A program made the translations under genes and the position numbers. Positions 5,396-5,434 of a stretch of 5,434 nt of DNA are shown here, piece after piece; the first letter of the stretch is position 1; each line of letters starts with the position of its first letter. A model generated the notes under the pieces. The model made no database searches, was not told the origin of the DNA, and was given only the letters and a program-made list of their open reading frames with translations. The DNA is from JAVXTH01 sp036642795 (GTDB lineage: Bacteria > Bacillota_I > Bacilli_A > Erysipelotrichales > Erysipelotrichaceae): contig JAVXTH010000057.1 of assembly GCA_036642795.1 (NCBI GenBank), positions 1-5,434 of the forward strand, written 5' to 3'.

Positions 5396-5404
5396 AGTAT
5401 AGCA
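5396..5404 (-). promoter_or_regulatory. Possible extended -10 sigma-A promoter upstream of the sigma gene
   Basis: TGCTATACT (5404-5396) is a good extended -10 on the minus strand. The region at the -35 distance (TAGCCT, 18 nt away) matches poorly. A start near 5389 would give a leader of about 180 nt containing the whole inverted repeat at 5298-5358. It would supply basal expression of the sigma operon besides the ECF-like promoter. No gene was found from 5262 to the right edge. Confidence 0.35.
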
Positions 5405-5434
5405 ATTAAAATTAAAAAAGGCTAGTAAAACTTA

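Noticed and set aside
1..5434. CRISPR array, insertion sequence, tRNA or rRNA gene
   Set aside because: No regularly spaced direct repeats, transposase motifs with terminal repeats, or tRNA cloverleaf with a CCA end were seen on either strand.

Overview
The window comes from a low-GC, Gram-positive-type bacterium (Firmicutes/Bacillota). The AT-rich sequence, strong AGGAGG-type ribosome binding sites, a lipoprotein solute-binding protein, a tRNA-sensing T-box leader and an RsgI-like anti-sigma factor all point that way. An Erysipelotrichia- or Clostridia-like host is my guess; the sequence does not fix the genus. All six complete genes lie on the minus strand, so transcription runs from high to low coordinates. 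Only a short gene tail at the left edge (1-74) is on the plus strand.

Right part (5434 to 3480). A leader region with a 13-bp inverted repeat precedes a two-gene operon: an ECF-type sigma factor, then a membrane-bound anti-sigma factor whose start overlaps the sigma stop (ATGA). The anti-sigma factor has a short helical cytoplasmic segment and one membrane helix. Outside the membrane it has an RsgI-like domain with an Asn-Pro (DINPS) site, then a very long Glu/Lys-rich helix. A strong hairpin terminator closes the operon.

Middle (3460 to 2616). A single gene encodes a membrane-anchored, extracytoplasmic cysteine protease of the C39-like papain fold. Its upstream region carries TGAAAT-N17-CGTT. 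The sigma gene carries TGCAAT-N17-CGTT just ahead of its ribosome binding site. This looks like a shared ECF promoter, so the sigma factor may control both its own operon and the protease.

Left part (2570 to 88). A sigma-A promoter drives a T-box riboswitch of about 270 nt, followed by a three-gene polar amino acid ABC importer: lipoprotein binding protein, permease and ATPase. The three genes are translationally coupled or tightly spaced. The specifier loop reads GAACACAUC. CAC (histidine) is my preferred reading, but ACA (threonine) and AUC (isoleucine) are not excluded. A 12-bp palindromic hairpin with U-tracts on both sides ends the importer operon and probably also the convergent plus-strand gene.

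The least ordinary part is the sigma/anti-sigma/protease group. It combines an ECF sigma with an RsgI-type self-cleaving sensor domain, has a possible second translation start inside the anti-sigma gene, and has a shared promoter motif linking it to a surface protease.
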